Source: Massilia sp. CFBP 13721 | Lineage (GTDB): Bacteria > Pseudomonadota > Gammaproteobacteria > Burkholderiales > Burkholderiaceae_D | NCBI RefSeq assembly: GCF_014842025.1 | Contig: NZ_JACYUY010000019.1 | Coordinates: 1-64,000, forward strand | Direction: 5' to 3' | DNA length: 64,000 nucleotides | Shown: one piece after another, positions 61,657 through 64,000 of the stretch | How positions within the stretch are numbered: position 1 is the first letter of the stretch | How the letters are laid out: the number at the start of each line of letters is the position of its first letter | Made by a program: the position numbers and the translations under genes | The notes under the pieces: generated by a model | The model's database searches: none | Told to the model about the DNA's origin: nothing | The model's input: the letters and a program-made list of their open reading frames with translations, nothing else

Positions 61657-62094
61657 ATGAAAACCAACATGCACCACGCAGGCACCATCGACAACGCGCG
61701 CGAGGACTTCGGGCGGCTGGTCTTGCGCGTCACGCTTGCGCTGCTGTTGCTGTTCCATGGCGTCTCGAAGTTGTTCGGCGGCGTCGGGTTCATCACCGGC
61801 ATGCTCGGCAAGATGGGCTTGCCGGAGGCGATCGGCTACCTGGTGTACGTGGGCGAAGTGGTGGCGCCCTTGCTGATCCTGGTGGGCGTGTGGACGCGCC
61901 TGGCGGCCCTGATCGTTGCCGGCAACATGGTGGTTGCCATCCTGCTGGTGCATACCAGGGAATTCTTCACGATGAGCGGGAGCGGCGGCTGGGCGCTCGA
62001 ACTGCAAGGGATGTACTTGTTTGCAGCCATCGCGCTGGCCCTGCTCGGCGCGGGACGCTACAGCATTGGCGGGCGCGCAGCCAAGTGGAACTGA
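61657..62094 (+). CDS. DoxX family membrane protein
   Basis: The 145-residue protein has four membrane helices and the DoxX pattern (LVLRVTLALLLLFHGVSKLFGGVGF, VYVGEVVAPLLILVGVWTRLAAL). GGGAGG precedes the ATG. It follows the molybdenum subunit gene by 40 nt and may pass electrons to quinones, but this is only suggested by context. Confidence 0.88.
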   Translation: MKTNMHHAGTIDNAREDFGRLVLRVTLALLLLFHGVSKLFGGVGFITGMLGKMGLPEAIGYLVYVGEVVAPLLILVGVWTRLAALIVAGNMVVAILLVHTREFFTMSGSGGWALELQGMYLFAAIALALLGAGRYSIGGRAAKWN

Positions 62095-62107
62095 ACAAGG
62101 AGAACAC

Positions 62108-62854
62108 ATGGCAGCACCGGATAACAAGGCGGCGATCGTCACCGGCGCCTCGCGCGGCATCGGGCGCGCGATCGCGCTGCGCCTGGCGCAGGATGGGTAT
62201 GCGGTCGCGGTCAACTACGCCAGCCGCGCGGCGGACGCCGAGGCGGTGGTAGCCCAGATCACGGCGGCCGGTGGACAAGCCATCGCGCTGCAGGGCGACG
62301 TCGCACAGGCGGCCGATTGCGCGCGCCTGTTCGAGGAAACAGTTTACGCGTTTGGCGGCGTCGACGTCGTCGTCAACAACGCCGGCGTGATCCAGCCCGG
62401 CACCACCATGCTGGCCGACACCGACGACGCCCTGTACGAGCGCATCTTTTCGATCAACACGCGCGGCACGTTCAACATGCTGCGCCTGGCCGCCACGCGC
62501 CTGCGCCATGGCGGGCGCATCGTCAATTTCTCGACCAGCGCGATAGGTCTCGCCATGCCGGGCTATGCCGTGTATGGGGCGGCCAAGTCGGCAATCGAAA
62601 CCATGACCAACATCTTTGCCAAGGAAATGCGCGGCAAGGGCATCTCGGTGACGGCAGTGGCCCCGGGACCGACCGCGACCGATCTGTTCCTGGACGGCAA
62701 ACCGGCGGAACTGGTGGAACGCCTAGCCAAGGCGGCGCCGCTCGAGCGCCTCGGCACGCCGGAAGATATCGCTAATACGGTCGCCTTCCTGGTCGGGCCG
62801 CAGGGGGAATGGGTGAATGGGCAGACGCTGCGGGTGAATGGCGGGATCGTGTGA
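62108..62854 (+). CDS. SDR-family oxidoreductase
   Basis: The 248-residue classical short-chain dehydrogenase has the NAD(P) motif AAIVTGASRGIGRAIA, NNAG at about 90 and the catalytic Ser...Tyr-x3-Lys (SAIGLAMPGYAVYGAAK). It lies 13 nt after the DoxX gene behind AAGGAGAACAC and is probably the last gene of the PaoABC-DoxX operon. Substrate unknown. Confidence 0.93.
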   Translation: MAAPDNKAAIVTGASRGIGRAIALRLAQDGYAVAVNYASRAADAEAVVAQITAAGGQAIALQGDVAQAADCARLFEETVYAFGGVDVVVNNAGVIQPGTTMLADTDDALYERIFSINTRGTFNMLRLAATRLRHGGRIVNFSTSAIGLAMPGYAVYGAAKSAIETMTNIFAKEMRGKGISVTAVAPGPTATDLFLDGKPAELVERLAKAAPLERLGTPEDIANTVAFLVGPQGEWVNGQTLRVNGGIV

Positions 62855-62897
62855 CAGGCAGGCGGCCCGCATAGGCGATCAACGCACGTTTACTGAT

Positions 62898-62990
62898 CTT
62901 GCCGCTCTTGCCGATATTGCTGACTCGACCAAATTACCGATATTGCTGACCTTGCCGGTATTGCCGTTGCCGCTGATATTGCTGCTCTTG
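62898..62990. repeat. Degenerate tandem repeat in the SDR-tssG intergenic region
   Basis: CCGATATTGCTGAC occurs exactly at 62911-62924 and 62937-62950 (26-nt period), with partial copies (TGATATTGCTG, CTTGCCGGTATTGCC, CTTGCCG) around them. It fills most of the 225-nt gap before tssG. A plus-strand frame through it would encode a Leu/Pro-rich string without a domain and is not called a gene. Confidence 0.6.
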
Positions 62991-63079
62991 GGCGCGCCTG
63001 CTGGAATTAAAGATTGCAAAATTGCATCATATCTCAGCTTGAGAACGGGTTCCAGCGCAATGTGTGGCGCCTTCGTCGG

Positions 63080-64000
63080 CTACTCGATGCGCAAATCGTA
63101 ATGCACGTCGTTGCGGTCCTGCGTTTGCGGACCGCTGACCAGGTAAGTTCCCCATCCCAGGCGCCCGGCGTGGCGCTCGCCCGACAGGGTGGCGCCGCAG
63201 ACGTCGGCCGCGCGCAGCACCAGCTCGACTTCGTATTCGAGCGCCAGCCCGGTAAACATCGTCGCCAGGCTTTTCAGGGCGCGCGCGGCCAGGCCGCCCG
63301 GCAAAAAGGCTTCGAAGCCGGCGCGGTCGAGCGGACCCACCACCAGGCGCAGGCGCAAATCGCGCTGCCAGACCCGTTCGCCGGCAATCGCGCAGGTGCC
63401 GAGGGTGGCGCTAGGGTAGCCGAGGGTACTTTGCTGGGGCGGCGGTACCGGATACCAGGCGCCGACGAATTGTTCTACCCGCAGCGGCTGTCCGAAATAG
63501 GCGGACAGCACGCGCGCCATCTGCACGCTCGAGACCGGCCGCTGGCGCAGCGATGCCGCGAAATAGCCGAGCGATTCGTCGAGCACGGCACCCTGTTCCG
63601 GCTGCCCCAGGCGCCGCCGCAGCGCCGGGTTGCCGAGGCCTGCCAGCCCCAGCAGCAGCGGCAGGAAGCCATCCTTGCCGTCGAGTTCGTATTTCAGGTG
63701 CAGCCGGTACTTGCGCCAGGCGGCATAGAACAGCGCCAGCGAGCGATTCGAAAAGGTGTCGAGGAAGGCGCGCGCACCCTCGTCCTTGTCGGCGTATTGC
63801 TGATCGGCGATACGTTCCGTGTAATGCGGCGGCAGCACACCATGCCCGCCCAGCAAGCCCATGAAGGTTGGCGTGATGCGGATCCATTTCAGGGTGGATG
63901 CCTGCAGCGCCGCGCCGAGCGACGCCGCGGTCGGCTCGATCGTGCGCGGTTCCACGTGAACCGCTTCCAGCTGGCTGGCCGGGAAACGCAGCGAAATCGA
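63080..64000 (-). CDS. tssG: Type VI secretion baseplate subunit TssG (5'-truncated by window edge)
   Basis: The C-terminal 306 residues of TssG/ImpH/VasB are visible. They read in from the window edge as SISLRFPASQLEAV, which is the typical TssG N-terminal strand, followed by TFMGLLGGHGVLPPHYTERIAD, DTFSNRSLALFYAAWRKYR and LGYPSATLGTCAIAGERVWQR. TssG is part of the T6SS baseplate wedge with TssF. A GTG at 63955 is internal; the true start lies beyond the window, so the rest of a T6SS cluster is expected there. Confidence 0.93.
   Translation of the reverse strand, partial: SISLRFPASQLEAVHVEPRTIEPTAASLGAALQASTLKWIRITPTFMGLLGGHGVLPPHYTERIADQQYADKDEGARAFLDTFSNRSLALFYAAWRKYRLHLKYELDGKDGFLPLLLGLAGLGNPALRRRLGQPEQGAVLDESLGYFAASLRQRPVSSVQMARVLSAYFGQPLRVEQFVGAWYPVPPPQQSTLGYPSATLGTCAIAGERVWQRDLRLRLVVGPLDRAGFEAFLPGGLAARALKSLATMFTGLALEYEVELVLRAADVCGATLSGERHAGRLGWGTYLVSGPQTQDRNDVHYDLRIE

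Noticed and set aside
62838..63101. 87-codon plus-strand ORF over the degenerate repeats
   Set aside because: The product is a Leu/Pro string produced by the DNA repeat, without ribosome binding site or domain, and it overlaps the tssG end.
1..64000. CRISPR arrays, insertion sequences or prophage genes
   Set aside because: No regularly spaced identical repeats, transposases, integrases or phage structural genes were recognised on either strand.

Overview
The window is high-GC DNA, densely coding, with short intergenic gaps and many ATGA/GTGA start-stop overlaps. Gene content (rsmI-lpoA-yraN-diaA-dolP cluster, ybeD-lipB-lipA, Liu leucine catabolism, a SUV3-like helicase, FecR/DUF6600 protein, T6SS TssG) points to a betaproteobacterium, most likely Oxalobacteraceae of the Massilia/Duganella/Janthinobacterium type. 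This placement rests on gene content and remembered family distributions; no 16S gene is present. It looks like chromosomal core and near-core DNA: no insertion sequence, phage gene or CRISPR array was seen.

Layout. 0-4 kb: a REP-like inverted repeat pair, an AI-2E-family permease, a soluble PAS-PAS-GAF histidine kinase and a YchJ-like protein. 4-14.8 kb: a leucine/isovalerate degradation operon (liuB, liuC, liuD, a GhrA-like reductase, liuE) with a complete bioA-bioF-bioD-bioB block between liuC and liuD. A perfect 13-bp-arm palindrome, likely the operator of this operon, lies inside the upstream ychJ-like gene. 14.8-23.5 kb: tRNA-Pro, a TonB-like N-terminus protein, rsmI divergent from lpoA-yraN-diaA-dolP, a TlpA-like thioredoxin, a lipoprotein, a hotdog thioesterase and an SUV3-like helicase.

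23.7-38.9 kb holds the most interesting locus. It is a tightly packed 16-gene cluster encoding an MSHA/type II secretion-like envelope machine with its own signalling genes: a membrane histidine kinase, a single-domain response regulator, a GAF-HD-GYP phosphodiesterase, an assembly ATPase carrying an N-terminal STAS domain plus a two-motif MshEN (c-di-GMP receptor) domain, a GspF platform protein, five (pseudo)pilins, a GGDEF diguanylate cyclase, PilM/N/O/P-like alignment proteins and a secretin. The fifth pilin carries a C-terminal DNRLRE/CBM96-like domain. One transcript would thus encode a synthase, a degradative enzyme and a receptor for c-di-GMP together with the machine they probably control. 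No prepilin peptidase is present.

39-55 kb: lipoate genes (lipA, lipB, ybeD), a FecR/DUF6600 protein with a low-complexity tail, a LysE exporter, HU, an orphan BrnA-like protein, DUF808, a large TonB-dependent receptor with unusual upstream repeats, several small membrane proteins, an NAD-epimerase/DoxX fusion, a glutaminyl cyclase-type protein and small periplasmic proteins. 55.6-64 kb: a quinone oxidoreductase divergent from its probable LysR regulator, a PaoABC-type molybdenum aldehyde dehydrogenase operon ending in DoxX and SDR genes, and the 5'-truncated edge of a type VI secretion tssG gene.
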